A stretch of 64,000 nucleotides of DNA from Pseudoduganella violacea (GCF_014191875.1 NZ_JACHXD010000008.1:62001-126000); one strand, 5' to 3'; counted from the stretch's first letter, positions 37,539 through 46,878 are shown. A program made the numbers and translations. The notes: generated from the sequence alone by a model not told the origin.

Positions 37539-38918
37539 TCAGCAGGCGGCGTGGTTGACGGTGACGACGTGGATGGCGAGGCCGCCAAGCGAGGTTTCTT
37601 TGTATTTGGCCTGCATGTCGGCGCCGGTCTGGCGCATGGTTTCGATCACTTCGTCGAGGCTGACGAAGTGGGTGCCGTCGCCTTTCAGCGAGAGCGAGGC
37701 GGCGGTGATGGCTTTGACGGCGCCCATGCCGTTGCGCTCGATGCAGGGGATCTGCACCAGGCCGCCGATCGGGTCGCAGGTCATGCCGAGATGATGTTCG
37801 ATGCCGATTTCGGCGGCGTTTTCGATCTGGGCGTTGCTGCCGCCCAGCGCGGCCACCAGGCCGGCGGCGGCCATGGCGCAGGCGACGCCGACTTCGCCCT
37901 GGCAGCCGACTTCGGCGCCCGAGATGGAGGCATTGCGCTTGCACAGCATGCCAATCGCGGCGGCCGTCAGCAGGAAATTGCGCACGCCGGTCACAGGGTC
38001 GAGCGGCTTGCAGTCTTCGGCGTAGTATTTGAGCACGGCGGGAATGATGCCGGCCGCGCCATTGGTCGGGGCGGTCACCACGCGACCACCGGCGGCGTTT
38101 TCTTCATTGACGGCCATGGCGTACAGGCTGACGCCGTTCAGCGCATCATGCGGCAGATCGTTGGCGCGGTCGCCGCCCTTGGCTTGGCGCCACAGATCGG
38201 CGGCGCGGCGTTTTACCTTCAGACCGCCCGGCAGTTGGCCGGCCGTTTCCAGGCCGTGCGCGATGCAGCCGCGCATGACGTGCCAGATGCGGTCCAGGCC
38301 CGCATCCAGCTTGGCCTCGTCGATCTTGGCCAGCTCGTTCGCGCGCAGCATTTGCGGGATGGTCTTGCCGCTTGCTTCGCCATGGGCCAGCAGATCGGCC
38401 ATGGTGTCGAAGGGATAGGGAATGGCGGCGGCCGGACCTTTGTCGGTCGCGGCGCTCTCGCCTTCGGCGCGGATAAAGCCGCCGCCGACGGAGTAAAACA
38501 CCTTATGCACGGTGCTGCCGTCGGCGCGCTTGAGCGTGAAGCTCATGCCGTTTGGATGCTCGGGCAAGGTTTCGTTCATGTGGAAAATCAGGCCCGTGGC
38601 GGCGGTGAAAGGCACGGCCTTCGCGCCCAGCAGCTTGATTTCCTTACGCTCTTCGACCTCGGCCAGCTTGGCGTCGACCAGGTCGGGATTGATGTCCTGC
38701 GGGGTCTCGCCCATCAGGCCGAGGATCACGGCCTTGTCAGTGCCGTGGCCGACGCCGGTCAGGGCCAGCGAGCCATACAGCGCGGATTCCACCGCCACCA
38801 CATCATCCAATGGACCGGCTTCGATCAGGAAACGGCGCGCCGCCACCATCGGTCCCACGGTGTGGGAACTGGATGGGCCAATGCCAATTTTGAACAGATC
38901 GAAAACACTCATATCCAT
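37539..38918 (-). CDS. sdaA: L-serine ammonia-lyase (iron-sulfur dependent)
   Basis: SdaA deaminates L-serine to pyruvate and ammonia with a [4Fe-4S] cluster. The 459-residue product is the single-chain proteobacterial form: an N-terminal beta domain (MSVFDLFKIGIGPSSSHTVGP split here over the conserved SSSHT) and a C-terminal catalytic alpha domain, with cluster-type cysteines in GMLCKRNASISGAEVGC and MTCDPIGG. An ATG two codons in (MSVFDLF) could be the true start. It lies downstream of kbl-tdh, so threonine and serine breakdown are grouped. The stop is 12 nt from the copy B repeat. Confidence 0.95.
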   Translation of the reverse strand: MDMSVFDLFKIGIGPSSSHTVGPMVAARRFLIEAGPLDDVVAVESALYGSLALTGVGHGTDKAVILGLMGETPQDINPDLVDAKLAEVEERKEIKLLGAKAVPFTAATGLIFHMNETLPEHPNGMSFTLKRADGSTVHKVFYSVGGGFIRAEGESAATDKGPAAAIPYPFDTMADLLAHGEASGKTIPQMLRANELAKIDEAKLDAGLDRIWHVMRGCIAHGLETAGQLPGGLKVKRRAADLWRQAKGGDRANDLPHDALNGVSLYAMAVNEENAAGGRVVTAPTNGAAGIIPAVLKYYAEDCKPLDPVTGVRNFLLTAAAIGMLCKRNASISGAEVGCQGEVGVACAMAAAGLVAALGGSNAQIENAAEIGIEHHLGMTCDPIGGLVQIPCIERNGMGAVKAITAASLSLKGDGTHFVSLDEVIETMRQTGADMQAKYKETSLGGLAIHVVTVNHAAC

Positions 38919-38960
38919 CGGATGTCTCTTTATAGTGATGTTGATGTCGCGCCGCTTTAT

Positions 38961-39923
38961 TTATGCGGCCTTGCTTAAGCTGACATCGATATTGGCCAGC
39001 ATGTCCTTGACCATTTCTTCGATGCCGATGCTTGCTTTCCAGCCCCAGTCGGCCGTGGCGGTCGCATCGTCCAGGCTTTTCGGCCAGGTGTCGGCGATGG
39101 CCTGGCGGCTATCCGGTTTGTAGCTGATCTTGAACTCGGGCAGCTTGGCGCTGATGGCAGCGGCCAGCTGTTCCGGGTTGAACGATACGCCGGCGACATT
39201 ATAGGACGAACGGACCTTGATTTGCGAGGCCGGCGCATCCATCAATTCGATAGTGGCGCGGATGGCGTCGGGCATATAGATCATCGGCAGCGAGGTTTGC
39301 GGGCCGAGGAAGCATTCATAGCGCTCGCCGCGCAGCGCCGAGTGGAAGATGGCGATGGCGTAATCAGTGGTGCCGCCGCCGGGAGGCGATTTGAAGCTGA
39401 TGATGCCGGGGTAGCGGATGCTGCGCACGTCCACGCCGTATTTCAGGAAGTAGTACTCGCACAGGCGCTCGCCGGCCAGCTTGCTGATGCCGTAGATGGT
39501 GGTCGGGTCCATCACCGTCATCTGCGGGGTGTTGTCGGCTGGGGTGTTCGGGCCAAAGGCGGCGATCGACGAAGGCCAGAACAGGCGCAGCGGCTTGCCT
39601 GCCTCGCCGCGCTCGCGCGCCACTTCGAGGATATTGAGCAGGCCATCCATGTTCAGCGACCAGGCTTTCAGCGGGGCCGCTTCGCCGGTGGCCGACAGCA
39701 TCGCCGCCAGCTGGTATACCTGGGTGATGTTCTCGTCGGCCACCAACTGAGCCAAGGCGGCGCGGTTCATCACGTCCAGCACCTGGTAGTTGGCGGCGTT
39801 GTACAGGTTTTTCGGGCTGATATCGGTGGCGATCACATTTTGCGCGCCATGCTGTTTGGCCAGCGCTTCCACCAGTTCGCTGCCAATTTGACCGTTGGCG
39901 CCGATGACTAAGATACGTTCCAT
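38961..39923 (-). CDS. L-threonine 3-dehydrogenase, short-chain (epimerase-like) type
   Basis: The enzyme oxidises L-threonine to 2-amino-3-ketobutyrate with NAD. The 320-residue protein has the SDR Rossmann motif VIGANGQIGSELVEAL, the acidic VIATDIS, and the catalytic YGISKLAGE (Tyr-x3-Lys) with SSIAAFG. It belongs to the UDP-galactose-epimerase-like TDH family, not the zinc-dependent Escherichia coli Tdh. The assignment rests on the SDR-TDH features (PPGGGTTDYAIAIFHSAL) and on the kbl gene 21 nt upstream, which supplies the next enzyme. The start was set at MERILVIGANG; the seven residues before it are poorly supported. Confidence 0.9.
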   Translation of the reverse strand: MERILVIGANGQIGSELVEALAKQHGAQNVIATDISPKNLYNAANYQVLDVMNRAALAQLVADENITQVYQLAAMLSATGEAAPLKAWSLNMDGLLNILEVARERGEAGKPLRLFWPSSIAAFGPNTPADNTPQMTVMDPTTIYGISKLAGERLCEYYFLKYGVDVRSIRYPGIISFKSPPGGGTTDYAIAIFHSALRGERYECFLGPQTSLPMIYMPDAIRATIELMDAPASQIKVRSSYNVAGVSFNPEQLAAAISAKLPEFKISYKPDSRQAIADTWPKSLDDATATADWGWKASIGIEEMVKDMLANIDVSLSKAA

Positions 39924-39944
39924 TGCTGTTCTTCCTGAATCCAA

Positions 39945-41150
39945 TTAATTCTTCAAAATGCCGAGTTCACGGCCTGCCTGTTCGAATGCGGCGAGCACCT
40001 TGTCGAGCTGCTCACGGGTGTGCGCGGCGGAGAGCTGAACGCGCACGCGCGCCTGCCCCATCGGCACCACCGGGTAGAAGAAGCCGCTGAGCAGAACGCC
40101 CAGCTCATACATTCGTGCCGCAAACTTCTGGGCCACCGGCGCATCGAACAGCATCACGGGCACGACCGGGTGGGTGCCGGGCTTGATGGTGAAGCCGATG
40201 CGCTCGATCTCCTTGCGGAAGTAGGCGGTGTTTTCATGCAGGCGGTCGCGCAGCTCGGTCGATTCGGACAGGCGCTTCAGCACTTCCAGCGAAGCACCGG
40301 CAATCGACGGCGCCAAGGTGTTGGAGAACAGATAAGGACGCGATTTCTGGCGCAGCGTGTCGATCACTTCCTTGCGGCCGGAGGTGAAGCCGCCCATCGC
40401 GCCGCCCAGGGCTTTGCCCAGGGTGCCGGTGATGATGTCGATCTTGCCCAGCACATTGTGGTGCTCGTGGGTGCCGCGGCCGGTCTTGCCCATGAAGCCG
40501 GAGGCGTGGCATTCATCGATCATCACCAGGGCGCCGTACTGCTCGGCCAGGGCCACGATCTTGTCCAGCTGGGCGATGGTGCCGTCCATCGAGAACACGC
40601 CATCGGTGACGATGATCTTGTGGCGCTTGTCGGCGGCGGCTTTCAATTGGGCTTCCAGGTCGGCCATATCGTTGTGGGCGTAGCGGAAGCGCGCGGCCTT
40701 GCACAGGCGGATGCCGTCGATGATGGAGGCGTGGTTCAGGGCGTCGGAGATGATGGCGTCGTTCTCGTCGAACAGCGGCTCGAACACGCCGCCGTTGGCG
40801 TCGAAGGCGGCGGCGTAGAGGATGGTGTCTTCGGTGCCGAGGAATTTCGAGATCGCCTGCTCCAGTTGCTTGTGCACGGTCTGGGTGCCGCAGATGAAGC
40901 GCACCGAGGACAGGCCATAGCCGTATTTTTCGGTGGCGTCGATGGACGCCTGCGCCACCCACTCCTGGCCGGACAGGCCGAGGTAGTTGTTGGCGCACAT
41001 ATTGATCAGGGTGCGGCCGTCTTCACCCTGCACTTCGGAACCCTGGCGGGAGGCAAGCACGCGCTCCGGCTTGTACAGACCCTGCTCGCGCAGTTTTTCC
41101 AGGTTCTGTTGCAGGCCGCCGTAAAACGCATTTTTCGCTTGCTCGCTCAT
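39945..41150 (-). CDS. kbl: Glycine C-acetyltransferase (2-amino-3-ketobutyrate CoA ligase)
   Basis: Kbl cleaves 2-amino-3-ketobutyrate with CoA to glycine and acetyl-CoA, the second step of threonine breakdown. The 401-residue PLP enzyme of the alpha-oxoamine synthase family shows NNYLGLSG, GTQTVHKQLE, NHASIIDGIRL, DECHASGFMG and the PLP lysine in TGTLGKALGGAMGG. Length equals the usual 396-400. It is the first gene of kbl-tdh-sdaA and is divergent from an XRE-cupin regulator. Confidence 0.97.
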   Translation of the reverse strand: MSEQAKNAFYGGLQQNLEKLREQGLYKPERVLASRQGSEVQGEDGRTLINMCANNYLGLSGQEWVAQASIDATEKYGYGLSSVRFICGTQTVHKQLEQAISKFLGTEDTILYAAAFDANGGVFEPLFDENDAIISDALNHASIIDGIRLCKAARFRYAHNDMADLEAQLKAAADKRHKIIVTDGVFSMDGTIAQLDKIVALAEQYGALVMIDECHASGFMGKTGRGTHEHHNVLGKIDIITGTLGKALGGAMGGFTSGRKEVIDTLRQKSRPYLFSNTLAPSIAGASLEVLKRLSESTELRDRLHENTAYFRKEIERIGFTIKPGTHPVVPVMLFDAPVAQKFAARMYELGVLLSGFFYPVVPMGQARVRVQLSAAHTREQLDKVLAAFEQAGRELGILKN

Positions 41151-41278
41151 GATCTTCCTCTATATAGATGGTGAAGGCCGCCGCTTGACCGGCTGTTGCC
41201 TATGTTGTACCGTGACTGAAGCTGAAACCGATATGAAAGTCTACTCTCTTTCCTCTATCGCTTCCGAATTCCATTATT

Positions 41279-41323
41279 TTGAACACAGATTCAATATACT
41301 GAATACTACATAAGCATATTGAA
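41279..41323 (+). promoter_or_regulatory. Candidate promoter and operator of the XRE-cupin regulator
   Basis: A TTGAAC -35 (41279-41284), a 17-nt spacer and an AATACT -10 (41302-41307) are followed by the gene start 39 nt on. The spacer contains TTCAATATACTGAA, and TTCAATAT (41290-41297) is repeated inverted as ATATTGAA (41316-41323). The dyads overlap the promoter, as expected for autoregulation and for control of kbl on the other strand. This is inferred from pattern only. Confidence 0.4.
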
Positions 41324-41345
41324 CTTTGCAAGCGATCTTTCCTCC

Positions 41346-41921
41346 ATGAAGCCATCTGTTTCGACCAATGCCCCGCCCGAGGTGGGCGCCGCCCTGCAAC
41401 GACTGCGCCTGGCGCGCGGTTTGACGCTGGAAGACCTGTCGCGCATCGCCGGCGTCTCCAAATCCATGCTGTCGCAGATCGAACGCGAGAAAGCCAATCC
41501 GACCATCGCCATCACCTGGCGCCTGGCCAACGCCCTCGGTGTCGCCATCGGCGAGCTGCTGGCCGACGTCGAAAAGAATGTCGAAACAATCAGGGTGCTG
41601 GACGCCCACGAAACGCCAACCCTGCCCGGCGCGCATGCCGGCTACATACTGCGCATCCTCGGCCCGATGGAACTAGCCGGCAAATACGAATGGTACGAGC
41701 TGACCCTGGCCCCGGGCGGCGAACTGGCCTCCCAGGCGCACGACCCCGGCACCCACGAACACCTGACCCTGCTGCACGGCAGCATGGAGCTGGAAGTCGG
41801 CAGTGCCAAGAAAAAGATCAAGCTCGGCAGCACCGCCCGCTATCCCGCCGACCAGCAGCACGCCATCCGCAACCTCGGCAAAACCGAAGCCAAAGCCCTG
41901 CTCGTCGTCATCCACCGCTAA
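41346..41921 (+). CDS. XRE-family transcriptional regulator with cupin domain
   Basis: The 191-residue protein has an N-terminal XRE helix-turn-helix (about 12-66: ALQRLRLARGLTLEDLSRIA with GVSKSMLSQIEREKANP) and a C-terminal cupin (about 100-185) that keeps the GTHEHLTLLHGSMEL metal/ligand strand. Regulators of this type often control amino-acid breakdown genes, binding the substrate in the cupin. It diverges from kbl-tdh-sdaA over 195 bp containing inverted TTCAATAT repeats, so it is probably the regulator of threonine/serine use. The ATG at 41346 is chosen over an in-frame TTG at 41319, which lies inside the operator-like repeat. Confidence 0.85.
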   Translation: MKPSVSTNAPPEVGAALQRLRLARGLTLEDLSRIAGVSKSMLSQIEREKANPTIAITWRLANALGVAIGELLADVEKNVETIRVLDAHETPTLPGAHAGYILRILGPMELAGKYEWYELTLAPGGELASQAHDPGTHEHLTLLHGSMELEVGSAKKKIKLGSTARYPADQQHAIRNLGKTEAKALLVVIHR

Positions 41922-41934
41922 ACCCGCCACCCCA

Positions 41935-42066
41935 GTTTGATCTAAAACAAAAAATGTCCCACCCTGGTGTCAGGCACCAGGGTGGGACATTCTTTGATTT
42001 AGATCAGTAAATGTCTGACCTTCGTGCCTGACACCAGGGTGGGACATTTTTTGATTTGGCGCAAAG
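41935..42066. repeat. Double-hairpin (REPIN-like) element, copy C (inverted)
   Basis: Two 39-nt palindromes (41953-41991, perfect arms; 42010-42048, degenerate left arm) with an 18-nt spacer CTTTGATTTAGATCAGTA. This spacer is close to the reverse complement of that in copies B and D, so the element is inserted in the opposite orientation. It lies between the convergent ends of the XRE-cupin regulator and the metalloprotease gene. Confidence 0.87.
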
Positions 42067-42075
42067 CCGGGGGGC

Positions 42076-44502
42076 TTAGATGGGGGCGCCGGGGGGAATC
42101 GGCGGGGCGGGACGCAGTTTGACGCTGCGCGGGTCGGCGAGGTAGCGCTGGATGTGGCTGGCGGCTTGTTGGCGGCTGGCGTCGCTGCTTGGGGCTTTCT
42201 TCAACCAGGCGGCGAGGTCGGCGCTTTGCTGGCGCAGCTCGGCTTCGGCGGCGGCGTGCAGCTGGTTGCCGTTCAGCAGCCGCAGCAGCGCGTCGAGGAC
42301 GACCCAGTTGGCGCTGAGTTGCACGGCTTCGCTGCCGGCCTGGGTCGGCGGCGCGGCCGGGCGTTTCCAGGTGCGCTGCAGGACTTGGGTCATCAAATCG
42401 GCGATGCCGGGCTGGCCGGGATCGCGGGCGTGCTGCCAGTACAGGCGGTTGACGCGGCCGGCGTCGAACAGGAAGCCGGCCGTGTGGGCGGCGCCCGCTT
42501 CCACCGCCGACAAGGCGTCGAAGACGCTGTTCATGCGGGTTTCGAAATATTCCTTATTGCGTTCGTAGCCGGTGGCTGGTGGCGTCAGCAGGTCCAGCAC
42601 CTTGGGCGGCAGGGCGAGGTATTCAGCGCTCAAGGTGTCGGCGAGCCTGGCTAGCGCCTGGCGCTGGCTGGCGGCTGGTACGGCGCGCACGCCGCTCCGG
42701 GCGCGGCCGGCTTTGACGTCGCCGCTGGTGCTGTAGTCGAATTCGCCGCCGCCGATCAGGCGGGCCAGGGCTTCGGCCTGGTAGCGCTGCAGCAGATAGA
42801 CGGGAACCAGGCGCGCTTCGATTTCGCCGGTCTGGCGTTCGTTGGGCAGCACGTCGAGCGAGAAGCGCTGCAAGGCTTGGCGGCGGATGGCGCCCAGCTG
42901 GTCCCAGGTTTTCAGCGAGTCGGGGCCGAAGTCCCACAGCAATCCATTCGGATGGCTGGCGCCGGGCGTGCGCGCGTCGCTGTCGCTGACGTATTGCATG
43001 CCGGCCGCATTGGCCCGGGCGCGCAGCTGCGCCAGTTCATCGTCCGTCAATTCGCCGTAGATGTGCTGCACGATGTAGTCGTCCCAGGGACCGACACCGG
43101 CGCTGTAGGCTTCCTGCAGGCCGATGCGGCCATCCGTTTCGAGCTTGAGCACGGGATGGGGGTAGTCCATCACCGAACCATTGCCTTGCCGGCTGGCGGC
43201 GAAGTTGTGCGAGAAGCCCAGGGTGTGGCCGACTTCATGCGCGGCCAGCTGGCGCAGGCGCGCCAGGGCCATCTGCTCGGCCATCTTCTGCAATTCGGGA
43301 TTGCCGGCTTTGCCGTAGGGCGCGAGCAGGCTTTCGGCGATCAGGATGTCCTGCCGCACGCGCTGCGATCCGAGCGTGACGGCGCCGCGGATGATTTCTC
43401 CGGTGCGCGGGTCGGCCAGCGCATTGCCGTAGGACCAGCCGCGCGTGGCGCGGTGCACCCAGCTGATGACGTTGTAGCGCACATCCATCGCGTCCGCGCC
43501 TTCCGGCAGCAGTTCGACGCGGAATGCGTCCTTGAAGCCGGCCTTTTCAAAGGCGCTGGACCACCAGCGCGCGCCTTCCAGCAGGGCGGAACGCACCGGC
43601 TCCGGCGCGCCCCGGTCGAGGTAATAGACGATGGGCTTTTTCACGGCGCTGGGCGCGGCGCCCGGCACGGTCTTTTCGAGCCGGTGCCGCAACTGCCAGC
43701 GCACATCGAGGCTGCTGGCCAGCGGTGCGGCGAAATCGTAGTAGCCGGTATCGAAACCGCCCGAGGCGGGATGGAAGGCGCGTGCCTTGTAGCCCTGGTC
43801 CGGCAGCCGCACCATGCTGATGTGCTGGCGCAGCGACAGGCTGGCCGGATCGGCCGCCACCTGGCGCACATATTCGCCCTGCCCCGCGCCCGAGAAAGTC
43901 AGCAGTGCTTCCAGCTCCACATTGTCGGGAAAGGCTTTTGCCAGCGCAGGCAAAACGGCACTGCGCTTTTCGTCGACCTTGTACGCGCCCTGCTTGCTGT
44001 CGCCGAGACGCTGGGCCACGCCATGCTGGTCGGCCAGCAGGAAGCTGGAGAAGTCGATCAGATAGCGTCCATTCTCGCTGGCGAGGATGTCGCCCGACCA
44101 CAGCACCGCGGCGGCAAAGGATTCGGCCACGGCGTTGCGCTCGTCGGCATCGGCGGAGCGCGCGACGTAGCGCGTATTCTCCTGCACCAGGAAGATGCGC
44201 ATTCCATGCTTCTGAAAACGCACCAATTTCATCTCGCCCGGCTGGCCGCGATCCAGACCCACATCGTTGGAACCCAGCGCGTAAGGCAGCGAGGACAGCA
44301 TCAGGAAGGGCTGGTCCAGCGCCGCCACGGACAGCAGCACCCTGCCCTTTTCTTCGTCGCGCCAAAGATCGATGAAGCCGGGCTGCGCCTGCAAGGCCCG
44401 GGTTTGTTCGGCCAGCGTGCGCGGCGCATCGACAGCCCATGCGCCTGGCGCAAGCGCCAGCAGGGAAAGGGCAAGAATGGTTTCGGTCGGCTTCATCGGC
44501 AT
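42076..44502 (-). CDS. Exported zinc-dependent metalloprotease (DUF5117/DUF4953 type)
   Basis: The 808-residue protein starts with a signal peptide (MPMKPTETILALSLLALAPG, cleavage after AWA). It contains the zincin motif HEVGHTLGFSHNF (HExxHxxGxxH) near residue 387 with a Met-turn-like SVMDYP shortly after, so it is a metzincin-like peptidase. The preceding DUF5117-type beta-rich region and the DUF4953-type catalytic part match a family of secreted or periplasmic proteases found in Bacteroidetes and Proteobacteria; substrates are unknown. The start was set at the ATG before the signal peptide; an in-frame start 38 codons upstream runs into the terminator of the neighbouring gene. It is downstream of the prolyl oligopeptidase gene but separated by that terminator. 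Confidence 0.85.
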   Translation of the reverse strand: MPMKPTETILALSLLALAPGAWAVDAPRTLAEQTRALQAQPGFIDLWRDEEKGRVLLSVAALDQPFLMLSSLPYALGSNDVGLDRGQPGEMKLVRFQKHGMRIFLVQENTRYVARSADADERNAVAESFAAAVLWSGDILASENGRYLIDFSSFLLADQHGVAQRLGDSKQGAYKVDEKRSAVLPALAKAFPDNVELEALLTFSGAGQGEYVRQVAADPASLSLRQHISMVRLPDQGYKARAFHPASGGFDTGYYDFAAPLASSLDVRWQLRHRLEKTVPGAAPSAVKKPIVYYLDRGAPEPVRSALLEGARWWSSAFEKAGFKDAFRVELLPEGADAMDVRYNVISWVHRATRGWSYGNALADPRTGEIIRGAVTLGSQRVRQDILIAESLLAPYGKAGNPELQKMAEQMALARLRQLAAHEVGHTLGFSHNFAASRQGNGSVMDYPHPVLKLETDGRIGLQEAYSAGVGPWDDYIVQHIYGELTDDELAQLRARANAAGMQYVSDSDARTPGASHPNGLLWDFGPDSLKTWDQLGAIRRQALQRFSLDVLPNERQTGEIEARLVPVYLLQRYQAEALARLIGGGEFDYSTSGDVKAGRARSGVRAVPAASQRQALARLADTLSAEYLALPPKVLDLLTPPATGYERNKEYFETRMNSVFDALSAVEAGAAHTAGFLFDAGRVNRLYWQHARDPGQPGIADLMTQVLQRTWKRPAAPPTQAGSEAVQLSANWVVLDALLRLLNGNQLHAAAEAELRQQSADLAAWLKKAPSSDASRQQAASHIQRYLADPRSVKLRPAPPIPPGAPI

Positions 44503-44516
44503 GCGGAAAGGAGTAA

Positions 44517-44548
44517 GAAAAAACGCGCCCCGAAGGGCGCGTTGTGTC
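44517..44548 (-). terminator. Intrinsic terminator of the prolyl oligopeptidase gene
   Basis: The stem AACGCGCCC/GGGGCGCGTT with a TTCG loop is followed by TTTTTTC on the minus strand. It begins 16 nt past the stop of the S9 peptidase gene. Confidence 0.85.
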
Positions 44549-44563
44549 GCTGTCAGCGTGGCC

Positions 44564-46759
44564 TTATTTGGCGCCGCTGACCGGTGCGCCCGCCGCTTTC
44601 GGCTGCACCGCAACATCGGCGGCCGGGGTCATGCCCAGGGCGCGGCCCAGGAAGCCCCAGCGGTCGGCCACTTCCTCGATCTGTTTCGAGGTCGGTTTGC
44701 CGGCGCCGTGGCCTGCCTTGGTTTCGATGCGGATCAGAACCGGCGCCGGGCCGCCCTGGGCTGCCTGGGCGGCGGCGGCGAACTTGAAGCTGTGCGCCGG
44801 CACCACGCGGTCGTCATGGTCGGCCGTCATCACCATGGTGGCCGGATAGCAGCCGCCCGCCTTCAGGTTATGCAGCGGCGAGTATTTGACCAGGGCCTTG
44901 AATTCGTCGGCGTTGTCGGACGAACCATAGTCCGAAGTCCAGGCCCAGCCGATGGTGAATTTGTGGAAGCGCAGCATGTCGAGCACGCCCACGGCAGGGA
45001 TGGCCGCCGCGAACAGGTCGGGACGCTGGGTCATGGTGGCGCCGACCAGCAGGCCGCCGTTGCTGCCGCCGCCGATCGACAGCTTGGCTGGCGAGGTGAC
45101 CTTGGTGGCGATCAGGTGCTCGGCAGCGCCGATGAAGTCGTCGAACACGTTCTGCTTCTGCAGCTTGGTGCCAGCCTTGTGCCAGGCTTCGCCGTACTCG
45201 CCGCCGCCGCGCAGATTGGCCATCACGTACACGCCACCCATTTCCACCCAGGCCAGGTTGGCGACGGAGAAGGATGGGGTCAGCGCGACATTGAAGCCGC
45301 CGTAGCCGTACAGATAGGTCGGGTTGCTGCCGTCCAGCTTCATGCCCTTCTTGGACACGATGAACATCGGCACCTTGGTGCCGTCGCGGCTGGTGAAGAA
45401 TTCCTGGCGCGTTTCAAAGGCGCTCGGGTCGAAATCGACCTTCGGCTGGCGGTATACGCTGCTCTTGCCGCTCTTCGCGTCGTAGCGGTAGACGGTGGTC
45501 GGCGTGGTGAAGCTGGTGAAGGAGTAGAAGGTTTCGCTGTCGTTACGCTTGCCGCCAAAGCCTGAAGCCGAACCAATGCCGGGCAGCGCCAGCTCGCGTA
45601 CCAGCTTGCCGCGCAGGTCGAACACCTTGACGGCGCTGTGCGCGTCGGTCAGGTAGTTCAACACCAGCTGTTTGTTGACGATATTGGCCGAGACCAGGGT
45701 CTGGGCGCTTTCCGGCACCAGCTCTTTCCATTGGTCCGGGGCCGGCTTGCGGATATCGATGGCGATCACACGCGATTTCGGCGCGTTCTTGTCGGTGGAG
45801 AAGTAGAAAATCGGACCGTCGTTGTCGATGAAGTTATACGCCGCGTCGAAGTTCTCCAGCAGGCCGACAACCTTGCTGTCCTTCTTGCCCAGATCCTTGT
45901 AGAAGATGCGGTTCTTGCGCTCGGTGCCCTGGCGGTTGGCGATGATGAGGTAGCGGCCATCGTCGCTCACATGGGCGCCGAAGCCCCACTCTTTCTGGTC
46001 GGGACGGTCGTACACCAGCTGGTCGGCGCTTTGCGGCGTGCCCAGTTTGTGGAAGTACAGCTTCTGGAAGTAGTTCACGCCGGCCAGCTTGGCGGCTTCG
46101 CTCGGCTCGTCGTAGCGGCTGTAATAGAAGCCGGAACCGTCGTGGGCCCAGGCGGTATTGGAGAATTTCACCCACTTGATATGGTCTTCGGTATCGACGC
46201 CGGTATCGATATTGCGCACCTTGATCTCGTTCCAGTCGGAGCCGGAAGCGGCGGTGCTGTAGGCCATGAACTTGCCGTTCGGGCCGACCGAGATATCGGC
46301 CAGCGCCACCGTGCCGTCGGACGACAGGGTGTTCGGGTCGAGCAGCACGCGCGGCTTGTCGTTCAAGGATTTCATGGTGTACAGCACGGACTGGTTTTGC
46401 AGGCCGTCGTTACGGCTATAGAAATAGCGGCCGCCTTCACGGAACGGCGTGCTGAAACGCTCATAATTCCACAGCTTGGTCAAACGCTGCTTGATCGCTT
46501 CACGGTTCGGGATCTGCTGCAGGTAGCCTTGGGTCAGCTTATTCTGCTCTTCCACCCAGGCCTTGGTTTCGGCACTGTTGGCGTCTTCCAGCCAACGATA
46601 AGGGTCGGCCACGGTGGTGCCGTGATAGTTATCCTGCTGGTCCACTTTTTTCGTGACTGGGTAGCTCAGAGGGTTGCCGGCCGGGCAGGTTTGCGCCAGG
46701 GCGTTGCCGCTGAAGGCGGCGAGCAGCGAGAGTACCAGTGAAGCGCGTTTAAATTGCAT
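44564..46759 (-). CDS. Prolyl oligopeptidase (S9A family), exported
   Basis: The 731-residue serine peptidase cleaves small peptides after proline. It has a signal peptide (MQFKRASLVLSLLAAFSGNA, cut before QTCP), a seven-bladed beta-propeller (about 80-450), and a C-terminal alpha/beta-hydrolase with the nucleophile in GGGSNGGLLVGA, the Asp in TADHDDRVVPAHS and the His in KAGHGAGKPT, a complete triad. The N-terminal YPVTKKVDQQDNYHGTTVAD is typical of the family. It probably acts in the periplasm or outside the cell. It has its own terminator. Confidence 0.94.
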   Translation of the reverse strand: MQFKRASLVLSLLAAFSGNALAQTCPAGNPLSYPVTKKVDQQDNYHGTTVADPYRWLEDANSAETKAWVEEQNKLTQGYLQQIPNREAIKQRLTKLWNYERFSTPFREGGRYFYSRNDGLQNQSVLYTMKSLNDKPRVLLDPNTLSSDGTVALADISVGPNGKFMAYSTAASGSDWNEIKVRNIDTGVDTEDHIKWVKFSNTAWAHDGSGFYYSRYDEPSEAAKLAGVNYFQKLYFHKLGTPQSADQLVYDRPDQKEWGFGAHVSDDGRYLIIANRQGTERKNRIFYKDLGKKDSKVVGLLENFDAAYNFIDNDGPIFYFSTDKNAPKSRVIAIDIRKPAPDQWKELVPESAQTLVSANIVNKQLVLNYLTDAHSAVKVFDLRGKLVRELALPGIGSASGFGGKRNDSETFYSFTSFTTPTTVYRYDAKSGKSSVYRQPKVDFDPSAFETRQEFFTSRDGTKVPMFIVSKKGMKLDGSNPTYLYGYGGFNVALTPSFSVANLAWVEMGGVYVMANLRGGGEYGEAWHKAGTKLQKQNVFDDFIGAAEHLIATKVTSPAKLSIGGGSNGGLLVGATMTQRPDLFAAAIPAVGVLDMLRFHKFTIGWAWTSDYGSSDNADEFKALVKYSPLHNLKAGGCYPATMVMTADHDDRVVPAHSFKFAAAAQAAQGGPAPVLIRIETKAGHGAGKPTSKQIEEVADRWGFLGRALGMTPAADVAVQPKAAGAPVSGAK

Positions 46760-46878
46760 TGTTCTTCCGTAGTGTCATGAATGGGGAAAGGGCAGCCCTG
46801 TCGTGCAGGGTTGCGTCAAAGGATCATATCGTGGTTTGTGACAAATATGAAATGTTCCAAGCGCCCGCTTGACGCTTT

